In this document: positions 8,641 to 17,471 of the stretch, one piece after another | Layout of the letters: each line of letters opens with the position of its first letter | Position numbering within the stretch: the first letter of the stretch is position 1 | Assembly: GCA_003427395.1 (NCBI GenBank) | Contig: BFEA01001194.1 | Span: 70,612 to 92,404, forward strand | DNA from: Chara braunii | Taxonomy: Eukaryota > Streptophyta > Charophyceae > Charales > Characeae | DNA length: 21,793 bases | Direction: 5' to 3' | Position numbers and translations under genes: made by a program | The notes under the pieces: generated by a model | Database searches by the model: none | Told to the model about the DNA's origin: nothing | What the model saw: only the letters and a program-made list of their open reading frames with translations

Positions 8641-9983
8641 CTGCGGGGTGACTAAGGAGCCAGTAACCTCGACCATCATTTGAGAAGGTGAGGGAACGTC
8701 TACCAACTCAACATGCGCAGAAGTGGTTACAACCTCCACGGGCTGGATGTGTATACCTTGGGAGCTGCTCGCAGTGCTTTCCCAGCTTGAAAATGCCCCA
8801 TCCTCTACTTGAGGCTGCACCCTCGTGGTAACCAGCTTGTTTTGACACTGCCTCTTGGTATGATCGTCCAAGCCACACCCTTGCAGAAGTCGCTCACAAA
8901 TAGGTATCCCACACACATCCCTTGCAAGATCCTTTCTAATCCGCTTAGATTAAAATAGGATCTTCTCTTTTGACTCCTAGACTGGTTGCTTCGATGCAAG
9001 CCAATCTCCTCAGCCTTGTTTAAAACAACCAACTCTCCTCCCTCAGAATTATTATGGTTGTCTACCTCCCTGTTTAACCCCCAGGATCGTAGACTACCTC
9101 TCCCTCTCCCCGATTCCTATCAGGAACTGTGTAGAGCAGGGAAACCCCTTTCTTCTCCTGATCCTGGGTTAACTTCTTCTTCCTCCTACCACCTTGACCC
9201 TGACCCGATTTATTAAGCCAAACCTCTACATCCAAGGCTAGCTTCTTGAAAGAAGAGCAGATGTGCACATCTGCAGTGGCCTCTTTGACCAACAAATTAG
9301 TCAAAGAGATATGGGGCCTGTACTTTATCCGCCGAAACCGGTTATCCGAACTTAAAAGCCTCAGCCCATACTTTATCAGCCCGAACTTAAAACCGGTTAT
9401 CTAAACCAAGCTGGAAAAGAGAGAAGTGTCCATACTTTCTCGCATGGACATGGGCTCTTGCATGACTACCTCGCATGCTCGCAGATCCTGCTCCGCGTTA
9501 CTGAGTCCATCTCCTTCTGATCCCTCTAACCTAACTTTGTCATTGTCTCCTTTACAAACTAGTATGGCTCTATCTCTAATCCTTTGCTTCCTGTCTACTG
9601 CATCACTGACCCGGGCTTCTAGATGAATAGGAATGTCTACTGCCTCCTGAATATCCAGGTCGGCTAGCGTGAGCTGGAGCGGCTTGCTGAACTACGAGCT
9701 CGCCATTTGACTTGAGATGTTGTCTGACTAACACCTACTTGGGCAGACAGTGCATCAGCCTGCATTGGCTTGTCTGCTGGATCCATATGCCGCTGCTGCT
9801 GCGGCAGCCGTTACTCACTCTTGCTCCGTTGCTGCTGCTGCCTTTCAGACCCAACACTACACACTGCTTTTAGTGGGGTCATCTGACCTTTTATACGGCT
9901 GCCTTTCTAAAGGCTGTACGCCATGTCAGCCTCTTTTAGTCAACTCCCTCCTACTCATTGCTACACTCCCACCTCCGCTATAG
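8641..9983 (-). pseudogene. gag: Element 2 gag remnant
   Basis: The gag start codon equivalent to Element 1's ATG 942 is lost (ATA near 9980). Ala-rich codons at about 9785-9845 (minus-strand GCAGCAGCA) match Element 1's Ala-rich N-terminus. About 9675-9700 matches the 'MAGSQFSSPP' part. Then about 700 bp of capsid-coding sequence found in Element 1 is missing and about 120 bp of unrelated sequence (9305-9425) stands in its place. From 9304 down, homology resumes with 'SSFKKLALDVEVWL' and a Gly/Arg/Lys-rich stretch. The nucleocapsid end (8614-8916) contains 'CGLDDHTKRQC', a zinc knuckle lacking a properly spaced first Cys. The product would be non-functional. Confidence 0.75.
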
Positions 9984-11168
9984 CAGACCACTGTCTGCAC
10001 TAGCGTCCTCATAGGAACCTACCACAACATAGGGTTTGACCGATTTGTAAAAATAAATATAAGAAAATAATTATTTGGTCCGTATTTCAGAATGCAGTTC
10101 AGGCGGTGTCAACCGAAAATATACAGACTCATGCAAACGATCTACTCTCTACTCTGATTAGTTCTCCAATGGCATCAGTAGACAGAATTGGCAATGGTAG
10201 ACTACTTGAGTTCTAATCTAGAGTTGTCTATCAGGTGTTAGCAGTCTGTTACACCTTAACTAATCAAAATAAAATAAATCATTTGCACAAATGCATGTGG
10301 AAATGAAAATAAACATAATAATATTCGAGCACCAATTGGAACCTTCCTTCACCTGTATCCAACGAACCTGTGAGCATCATCAAGCTGCGGTGTCTAAGAT
10401 GTGCAACCACGGCCGACCCCTGTGCCCAAGAAGTATGCTTATGACCAGCCTGCCCCTTTGTTTACCCTCGCGTGCAACGAGCCTTACGTCTGACTACAGT
10501 TCAGACCCCCAACCAGAAATATTTATAGACGGTCTGGTAAGCGTCTGCAAAGGACTGGTCAGTCCGCACACCCCTTCTATCAGCGCAGCAAAGAGCCTGA
10601 AAGGACAAAGCAGCATGACCTGTGTGTACTACTCCCATGGGTTGGCATGGTGACCGTGACCCGTGCTTCGACCAGGGCCCTTCAGAGGCACCACCCTCTC
10701 CTGCCAGATGCACCACCGGGAAGAATGTCGTCTCTCAAGGTAGAGCGCTCACGACTCCTTACACAAAAGAGAGGGCACTCAATGTTGGGCTCACTTCCTC
10801 ACAGTAAGAAGAGATTGAGAGGGAAGATAAGGTAAGGGAACAACGTACCTGGAGATAGCTTCCCCCAACCATAGATGTCTCACCAATTGAGCCGACGTGC
10901 ATTTTGATGACCAGTCATAGCCTCAGTACCACAAACAACACAATGTCGTGTCACCTCAACCAAAATGCCATGTCAGCATGCTCTCATCATTCCACACACA
11001 TCCGCTGTCGCCACAGCTATCCAGTTGTCGCCACAGCCTTCCAGCCCCTCACCCCTCTACCTGGGTGGAGCTAATCAAGCCAGTGCCAAGGTATCCTCAC
11101 TGCATAGAAGCTTCGTCCACACACCAAGTAACCAAGACACCAGCGCCAGAATGGTGATGTTCGAACCA
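9984..11168 (-). other. 5' leader of Element 2
   Basis: About 1.2 kb between PBS and gag. Positions 10345-10844 are the inverted counterpart of 1-590 in Element 1. 10845-11168 extends further upstream than the window shows for Element 1. 9984-10344 aligns only loosely. Several short open frames lie here on both strands; none has a recognisable domain, so none is called as a gene. Confidence 0.75.
10345..10844 (-). repeat. Inverted-repeat arm B (partner 1-590)
   Basis: Counterpart of arm A in inverse orientation, in the Element 2 leader. It contains a TATA-like CTATAAATATT (minus strand, about 10519-10530) at the place where arm A has TTATAAACATT (about 314-325). Confidence 0.85.
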
Positions 11169-11180
11169 GCTCCGATACCA
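11169..11180 (-). other. Primer-binding site (initiator Met-tRNA type) of Element 2
   Basis: Minus strand TGGTATCGGAGC lies three bases inside the LTR end. The usual plant retroelement PBS complementary to initiator Met-tRNA is TGGTATCAGAGC, so 11 of 12 bases match. This fixes the element's orientation and its LTR boundary. Confidence 0.9.
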
Positions 11181-11183
11181 AAT

Positions 11184-12302
11184 TGCAAGGAATATGAGCA
11201 AGAGCGATATACAGAAAACCAAGTTGCGAAATCATGCAGATGCCCAAGCAGTCATGTACAAGTAGAGAGTCTAAATGCACCGAGATTCCATCCAGATAAA
11301 AGCAATACAATGGACTCACGAGCCAATGTCCAAGCCCTCAGGCCACACCAACACCGTATCCAATGTCACTCCTACTCTGTCTGGCGCCCAGCGCCCAGCC
11401 TACACTACTCGCCTATCCTACAACACCAGCGTTCACGCAACAGGCTCACTTCGACCTTGAAGACCAATGTACATGACGTCAACACCATAGCTGACCTTCC
11501 TCACGCATCAGGTATGTATTTTGTCTCTCCTCATCACCCCTGACTACCCACAGTGTGCATTCTCAACACCCAAAGACCACCATTGCCATCCAGACCTGCA
11601 CCCAGCAGCCCGGCTATGGCTGCCGTGCGCCCACTGCCCAGCAGTGCACCTCATGCCCGTGCGCGCGACCCAGCCGACAGCTTCGTGCAGATCACGAAGT
11701 TGCAACGCAGCAGCGTGGCCGCATTGCCTGCCTAGGCCAGAATGACCTGCCCAGTGATGTTCACTTTCCTATATGGAAAGTGAGCTCAGCCTCTGCTGCC
11801 TCTGGGCCTGGCTGGGCGAGCATCCAGGAGCTTCCAGTCGGGCCTCAGTGTCTGCATCCAGACCCAGTTGCAGTTACGGGCCTGGGCCCTTTACAGTTGG
11901 GCACGTCCAGGCAGTCCACGGGCCTCCACATGTTCGCTGTGATCTCATCGGCTCACGGCCACTTTGTGCCGACAATGCTGCAATCTCATTGGTCCGTGGC
12001 TGTTGTATGATGTGTCGGCCTCTGAAAGCACACGCCCAGGGCCTTAACTGTACGGGGCCCTGGGCTCAACTGCCAGTCGAGGCTGCAACTTCTGGAAAGA
12101 GCCTGGAGAGGCTCACGTTGCTCTGTAACCGACTGGCATGCTGCAACTGTCTGATACCCACATATGGAAAAATTGTCAAATCTTGGCCTCTTGTGAATAG
12201 TCAGGCCCGCCTTCACTTAGGGCGGGCACAGGGCTTGCTGAGGGCCTCTGCCCAGAACATGTGCGTGTCTGTTAAGGGCCCCGCAAGGGCTCATTCCCCA
12301 CA
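11184..12302 (-). repeat. 5' LTR of Element 2
   Basis: On the minus strand it starts TGTGGGGAATGAGCCC at 12302 and ends ATTCCTTGCA at 11184, followed by a three-base spacer and the PBS. Terminal TG...CA is intact. It shares with the Element 1 LTR the start, the GC hairpin (12206-12229), a palindromic TATA (11761-11783), the GGCAGCCATAGCCGGGC motif (11609-11625) and the ACTTGGTTTTCTGTATATC block (about 11205-11223). The rest is substantially diverged. Several overlapping open frames lie here but none resembles a protein family. Confidence 0.88.
11761..11783 (-). promoter_or_regulatory. Palindrome-framed TATA box, Element 2 LTR
   Basis: Arms TCACTTTCC and GGAAAGTGA (9 bp, perfect) flank TATAT on the plus strand (ATATA on the minus strand). 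Core promoter role is inferred from position in the LTR and conservation of the arrangement in Element 1. Confidence 0.55.
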
Positions 12303-13025
12303 CATATACAATCCCTTTAGGGTGATCACACTGGCCTGTACTCAGGTCTTGGCACATATTGGCAGGCCCACCTTCACTTAGGGCGGGCAAGGCCTTTCCC
12401 AACACTGCCGAGGTGTCAAATCCTCGCACTTTGCTGAGTCAGACTTTTATTTCGACATTCATGAGCTTCCCATTTGACTGGGTTAATTGCAAAATAGATA
12501 CCGATGGCTTTAAGATCAGGATGGACGAAGAGACAGAAACAGATAATAACGAATCCCAAAGGTAAAAACAAAGACATAGAAAACTTGAAGAGACACTGGG
12601 TGGGGCCTGAGGGGAAAGACTTGGATGGAAAAATTGGACAAAGGGACATGTGAACTCCCGGCTTGCATTCTGCAATGGTGTTGTACAAGGGGACGTCTCA
12701 AGCCAATTGGGGACCATCAAGTAAGATAGGAAGCTGTATCACACTAGGGGAAAAGAGAAATAGAGAGCCAGAAAGAGGGCTGAGATTCGGCTCTAGGTTC
12801 CCAACATGGCTGGAAAGTTAATCACCGAAGGATTGGCCAGAATATGATGGAGTTGCTGAATAAGGGGCGCTAGACAGAGCCTGGGTAGTCTGGCAAACCT
12901 TCAGAGAACATAGTCAAAAGTGAGTGAAGGGAGTAGCTGGGAGTCAGTTTGAGAAGTTCTTTATATTTTCTTCTTCCTAAATGAGGTGTTCAGTAAGCTT
13001 TCACAACATAAATGGCAACCCTGTA
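12303..13025. other. Unassigned spacer with one LTR scrap
   Basis: No gene supported. About 12340-12400 repeats the LTR hairpin neighbourhood (caggcccaccttcacttagggcgggcaaggcc), matching 12203-12235 with few changes, so it is a scrap of a related LTR. 12420-13025 is moderately AT-rich with no motif I recognise; opposite-strand open frames of 60-93 codons there look like chance. Confidence 0.6.
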
Positions 13026-13852
13026 TGTTACTAAGTGTGAATGAGTGTGAATGAGTGTGAATGTTGCCCTCCATGAATGACTCTTCATCAGGTGCAATCA
13101 GACTCGACTCTGGACTTGCTCACAACATGCATACATGAGAACCGATGGCAAACCAAACTCGTCAATTCAGAATCAACAATGAACTTGCTCTTAACTCTGT
13201 TCAGAACAACTGTACAACTTGCGGCTATGGCCGCCGAACACTGTCTCCACCACCAGCCTCACTCTCCCTCACTCTCGCATGCACGCACGTAGGAGGATCA
13301 CCCTGAATGTCCACACTGCACAGACACACACACTCTGTACACCCTGTCTACACCAACAGCTGGGCAGCTATGACCGCCGTCGTCTTCCTCCTCCTAGCTA
13401 TGGCCACCGGTGTCTCCCTCGCTGGTTCGCTATGGCTGCTGTCTTTGTCACAGCCAACTGCTTCTCTGGGCACCTGGAGTCCTCCACACACAAGATACCA
13501 AGGCAATTCTTTCGCATTGCACACAGGCAAATGAATGAATGGCTGGACACTGCCTCTTTATTTATACTTCTTCGGAGGTACCCGGGCCTGCCTCAAAACG
13601 TGTGGGCCTGGGCCAAAACGTATGGCCCAGAGAAGCTTCCAGACGTTTGGCCTTCTGGCCAAAACGTGTGGAACCCACAGCGTGGTCCAGAACCTTCCCC
13701 ACGTGCAGCCCCTACCCCTGGTACTTGCTGACTGGACTGGCATACAGGGACCTACGACCTTCTAGAGCCTACAGACTTACAGACAAACTCTAGGCCTCAG
13801 TAGACTCGAATAGAGACTTCTAGAACAGACCTTCCTAAGCCTAATGGTAACA
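13026..13852 (-). repeat. Probable 3' LTR of Element 3
   Basis: On the minus strand it starts TGTTACCATTAGG at 13852 and ends CTTAGTAACA at 13026; the ends with their flanks form a 9-bp inverted repeat (GTATGTTAC/GTAACATAC). Inside: three GGCCAAAACGT(G/A)TGG-like repeats at 13596-13671, a TATAAATA box at 13559-13566 (minus strand), four GCTATGG/GACCGCC-type motifs at 13222-13444, and a 10-bp GTGTGAATGA repeat (x3) at 13035-13063. The flanks (ctgta and tacct) are not a target-site duplication, as expected if the right flank is element interior. It could instead be an independent LTR; no matching 5' LTR was found. Confidence 0.6.
13559..13566 (-). promoter_or_regulatory. TATA box in the Element 3 family LTR
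   Basis: Minus strand TATAAATA just downstream of the GC-rich repeated U3 block; a good match to the eukaryotic TATA consensus in the expected LTR position. Confidence 0.6.
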
Positions 13853-13874
13853 TACCTAACTCCTAATTTCATAC

Positions 13875-14100
13875 CTAGGGATCAAGTCCTACTGTCCTAC
13901 CTACAGACTACCCTAGGACGTAGGGCAGGTCTAGGGATCGAATCCTACTCAGGTCACTGGGTCTATGTACAGGTATGGGATAGGTCTAGGGATCGAACCT
14001 CACTCAGCACACAGGTTCAATGTACAGGGTTAGGGCACAGGTCTGGGGATCGAATCTCTGTGTGTACAATGTCGGGTCAACTGGGTGAAACCGTTTCACT
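13875..14100 (-). repeat. Four-copy ~56-bp tandem repeat with box-B-like sequence
   Basis: Units begin at about 13875, 13931, 13986 and 14043 (CTAGGGATC or CTGGGGATC), spaced 56, 55 and 57 bp. On the minus strand each contains a (G)GTTCGATCC or GATTCGATCC core; the copy at about 13986-14000 matches the tRNA-gene box B consensus. No tRNA fold or box A was seen. The array sits between the pol stop and the LTR. Confidence 0.75.
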
Positions 14101-14136
14101 CCCGCTGTCCTAAATTCGAGGTACCCCGAGAACACT

Positions 14137-14680
14137 CTAACTCAAGGTAGGACCTTTGCCGTTTCTTTCCCTCTCATAGGCGTGTACTATGTCGGGAGCG
14201 GTTTCTAGAAGTTCTGTTCTTGTAAACCATCGGTCGTCCTGGGGTTCCTGGTATGCGAACCTAACCTTATACTGTCTCTGGGGACGACCTTGACCTCCTG
14301 TCCTGAACACGTCCTCTTCCACGATGTGATCTGTATCATATGCACCATCCATGTCTGGCCGAATCATCGACCTCCTGGAAGGGAATCTGTCAGATGTGGT
14401 GCAAGGTAACAACTTAGACGCATGGAAGACTGGGTACGTGCGGAGGTGTGCTGGAATCTCTATGGTATATGACGGGCCGTCCTCTCCTCCTTTGACTTCT
14501 AGGACAGGCCACGGTCCTCTATACGCAGGTAAGAGCTTCTGCAAGATGTTTTCCTCAGGTGCAAACTCCTTTGACTTGACCAGACTAGATCGCCTACCTG
14601 AAACTGTGAAGGTCGGCGGTGCTTGTTAGCTGGCTCTATCATCCGGTGCTGGGCTTTTGTCAGATTGTCTATGACCTTAG
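14137..14680 (-). pseudogene. Element 3 integrase C-terminal part with chromodomain-like tail
   Basis: Minus strand. 'NLTKAQHRMIEPANKHRR' and 'FQVGDLVW' precede a frame change near 14530. Then 14544-14137 gives 'YRGPWPVLEV', 'GPSYTIEIPAHLRTYPVFHASKL', a 'FPSRRSM' block and the tail 'YKVRFAYQEPQDDRW...ELLETAPDIVHAYERE', which resembles a chromodomain. It ends at TAG 14137-14139. This is the 3' exon-like half of a gene interrupted by the solo LTR; across the insertion the reading phase matches when the LTR and one TTAG copy are discounted. Confidence 0.85.
14677..14680. other. Target-site duplication TTAG, left copy
   Basis: Directly abuts the LTR start; identical to 15979-15982. Confidence 0.85.
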
Positions 14681-15978
14681 TGTTACATGCTGCGCCTGCA
14701 ACAGGCTGCACGGGCCATTTCCAGGCCCGTGACGTTTTCAGGCCAAAAGCCTGAAAACAAGGGCCTACAGGCCCTGTGTCGTTTCAGCCTGGCCTACAGG
14801 CCCTGTGTCGTTTCAGGCTAAATCAGGGTCTTTCCGGCCCTGAGTGTTTTCAGCCTGAAACTGAGGGCCATTTCCGGGCCCTCATCAGTTCGACCTGTCC
14901 TGAAACTCAGGCAACAAACCAGGGTTTTAGCACAGGCAATTTCGGGCCTGTTTTCAAAACAACCCGTGGTAGCTTCAACACCAGGGCCTGGCACGTTTCG
15001 GCATTGGCAAGAGCAGCCTCCTGGACGCGTCAGCACTATATAGGACTGGCCCGCCCTGCAGGCAGGGAGGTAGTTCCTAGGTACTTCCCAGGCACTTCAC
15101 GTTCAGTTCAGGAGGCAGGAGGTAGTCTTTAGGATTCGGCAGCAGCACTCTGCAGGAGTGCTGCAGGAGTAGTAGTAGCGTTAGCAGTAGTCTTCAGAGC
15201 TGGGCGCTAGTAGCGTTAGTTGTAGTCTTCAGGGTTGGGCGCCATAGCAGCTAGAGTAGTACTATAGAGAGAGAGATTGGGTGGAGGCCAGAGGGAGTTA
15301 CCTGCAACGCCATCGCTCCAGCTTCACCTTCGAGGTACCTGCAGCACAGCGCCTTCACAGGTTAGTACCTGGCATATGAGAGAGAGAGAGAGTTCTTCTT
15401 CTTCCTCTTCTCAGTCCACCATCTCCATCTCAACCTCTCGCTACCTGGCTTCACTGCAGCAGCAGACTATGAGAGAGAGAGAGAGCTTGGTGACATTTGG
15501 ATCCAGACTCGACATTGGACTTCAAACATTTTGACGAGGGATTATTTGGGACTTGTAATGAGGACTTGGTGTTGACGACTTTCCCATCTCCCCCCTCCTC
15601 TTCTTCGTTTTTTTCCCTCCTCTTCGTCTATGCATGATCTAGACCTGGTGCCTTCCTCCTGTGTATAGCGTCAGGCTCCCTTCACAGTTTGTGATGAGAA
15701 TGATGTATGTTGGGTCTGAGTTGCAACATTGATTGGGCTAGTCATTGGTATTCTAGCATTCTGCTACGCTATCTTGCACTACGTGATAGAGGTCAGTTTC
15801 GGTCAGGTCAGGACTTGTGTCTAAGTCTTCCCTGCGCTATAAAACACCATGTTTGTATGTATCGTAATGTACATTGCTTGTTGAGATTCTGCTTGCACTA
15901 CATTGTCCATTCAGCCCTTTTCATCACATTGCGGATCCTCGGGTTTTATATGTACATCGCCCAACTGGGCATGTAACA
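14681..15978 (+). repeat. Solo LTR with TTAG target-site duplication, inside Element 3 integrase
   Basis: 1298 bp bounded by TGTTACATGC (14681-14690) and its exact reverse complement GCATGTAACA (15969-15978). TTAG flanks both sides (14677-14680 and 15979-15982). No gag or pol sequence lies inside, so it is a solo LTR. U3 is full of GGCC palindromes and has a 26-bp direct duplication at 14762-14787 and 14791-14816 (period 29). A TATATAGG box is at 15037-15044. Downstream are a 35-bp-period repeat (15175-15243), the GGGCGCCATAGCAGC motif (15237-15251), GA microsatellites (15267-15276, 15377-15391, 15471-15486) and a terminal GGGTTTTATATGTACATCGC block. Orientation is taken from the TATA box. 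Open frames inside are not credible genes. Confidence 0.92.
15037..15044 (+). promoter_or_regulatory. TATA box of the solo LTR
   Basis: TATATAGG in CACTATATAGGACTGG, at the end of the GC-rich palindromic U3 and upstream of repeat-rich transcribed sequence. Confidence 0.6.
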
Positions 15979-15982
15979 TTAG
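15979..15982. other. Target-site duplication TTAG, right copy
   Basis: Directly abuts the LTR end; identical to 14677-14680. Four bases is within the 4-6 bp range made by LTR-element integrases. Confidence 0.85.
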
Positions 15983-16955
15983 CGACATCATGCTCGTGCT
16001 GCTACGCAAACTCTCGCGTACCGGGTGGTAGCCTCTGTATCTAGTCCCGGTTTAGTCCCTCAAACGGTCACCTAGGTCTAAAGGACTTATGTAGCTCATT
16101 AGGAGTCCTACAAGTAGCTAGGTGAACACTATTGTTGTAGGCGCTTGCTAGTTTGGGGAGCATCTCATCCCAGTTTACCTGATCTGGTCTAATATACATT
16201 ATGAGTAGTTGCTGCAAGATCTTATTCATCTACTTTGTCTGGCCGTTAGTCTCTGTGTGTCGTTCTGACAACGTCACAACTTAGACCCATAGACTTTCAT
16301 AAGATCCTGCCAATTCTGAAAAAGTAAATCGTGTGTCCCTATCACTAACTATGGACAGCGGCATGCCATGCTCGCTTACCCTGAAGTCGAAAAACTTACT
16401 AATGACTAAGTATGTGCGTGCCTCTGAAGGCAGGGGAACAAAAACTTCATACTTACTAAATCGGTCTACTATGACCATGACTTGAGTTTTTCCATGCCTG
16501 CTTCTGACTCCGGTATCCATGAAGTCGATGGAAACTGAGTCTCCGGGTCCTAATGTAATAGGCAAGGGTCTAAGAAGACCTAGAGGGGCTCGTGTTGTAG
16601 TCTTGTTGCGCTGACATACCTTGCAGTTGCGCACATACTCTATGCAGTCTGCTTTCATTCCTAGCCATGTATATGACATCATCAGATTAACTAAGGTCTT
16701 CTGCCATCCGAAGTGTCCTTTTGTATTGTGGCATTCCCCTAAGATCAGACTACGGAGCTCTTCACTGTTGGGGACGCATAGTCTGTCAGCAACATTGGTC
16801 TTCTCAAACAGTAGCCCGTTCGTGGTTCGGTAGTGCGGCTCACTATTTGGGGCTTCCTTTACTCTCTTCATCAACTCACTGTAGATCGGGTCCTGGGCGT
16901 ATGTATCTCTGATCTTCTGCTGGCGATCGGTCCCTATATCTAGATAGTGCACTAT
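15983..16955 (-). pseudogene. Element 3 integrase N-terminal and core part
   Basis: Minus strand frame 16952-16281. HHCC zinc domain: 'ECHNTKGHFG' and 'CKVCQRNK'. Core: Asp in 'SIDFMD' (16524-16526), Asp in 'VSDRD' (16341-16343). A frameshift near 16310-16320 follows. The third catalytic position is reached in another frame around 16236-16250 ('HTETNGQTK'): where the family has Glu, the codon is AAG (Lys; 16233-16235) and the next codon is a stop. Downstream 'VNWDEMLPKLASAYNNSVH' remains legible to about 16080. Remaining sequence to 15983 contains further stops before the solo LTR. Confidence 0.85.
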
Positions 16956-17471
16956 TGCGCCTTAGTAATCAGCTCTCCTACTCAGAGCATCGGCTACCAC
17001 ATTATACTTTCCTTTAACGGGCTTTAACTGTAGTCAACTTGTGTGCCATCTTGGCCTGTGTCTTTAGCCATCGAAGAGTCTCGTGATCAGAATATACCTT
17101 GAAGTGCCTCCCAAGCAGGTACTGCTTCCAGTGATCTAAATCCTATCTGAGAGCGTAGAGTTCCCTCTCATATGTCGATTTTGGGACTTTCTCTAAGGGC
17201 AGCCTGGCTGACATGAACTCTACGGGCCTATAGTCGTTGCCGCCATCTTCCTGTAGGACGACACCTATGCCATACTGGCTAGCGTCTGTAGTGACAACAA
17301 ATGGCAATTACAGATCAACAACTTTGAGGACAAGGTACTCTATTAGCGCCTTCTTTAATTTCTTGAAGGTTGACGTGCAATCCTGGTCCCACTTCCAGAT
17401 AGTAACCTACGAAGGGGAGTAGCGATCGCGGAGAAGTTCCTTATGAACTTCCTATAATAGTTAGCCAATCC
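16956..17471 (-). pseudogene. Element 3 RNase H domain, several stops
   Basis: No long frame, but the minus strand reads 'FIRNFSAIATPL' near 17410-17440, 'FVVTTDASQYGIGVVLQ' near 17260-17310, 'KSTYERELYAL' near 17155-17190, 'GRHFKVYSDHETLRWLKTQAK' near 17050-17110 and 'VVADALSRRADY' near 16970-17000. The acidic residues of the RNase H site (Asp, Glu, Asp, Asp) are all present; stops and a frame slip after 17472 inactivate it. Confidence 0.8.

Larger units (their letters stand above)
7463..12302 (-). mobile_element. Element 2: older, truncated Ty3/gypsy element of the same family as Element 1
   Basis: Reading the minus strand from 12302: 5' LTR, PBS, long leader, gag remnant, protease/RT remnant, then an abrupt end at the junction with Element 1's LTR. 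Similarity to Element 1 is evident in LTR ends, leader, gag start, zinc-knuckle region and RT blocks, but coding parts are full of stops and small indels. Its 3' half (rest of RT, RNase H, integrase, 3' LTR) is absent from the window. The simplest reading is that Element 1 inserted into it, leaving the missing half to the left of Element 1. Confidence 0.85.

Noticed and set aside
9785-9845. Trinucleotide-repeat expansion (GCT/GCA)
   Set aside because: Short and interrupted; it corresponds to the Ala-rich gag N-terminus seen in Element 1.
10965-12381. Several 150-200 codon plus-strand frames
   Set aside because: They lie antisense across the Element 2 LTR and PBS, have biased Pro/Ser/His/Cys composition and no domains.
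13717-13732. CCCTGGTACTTGCTGAC here and its inverse near 21200-21215
   Set aside because: A short near-match in opposite orientation, so it cannot be the same LTR position; considered as a PBS but it fits no tRNA end I can name.
13219-13793. Plus-strand frames of 76-170 codons
   Set aside because: Antisense to the probable LTR at 13026-13852; composition reflects its CACG/GCTATGGC repeats.
13986-14003. tRNA gene suggested by the GTTCGATCC core
   Set aside because: No box A, cloverleaf or CCA-adjacent acceptor stem is apparent; the core is part of a tandem repeat.
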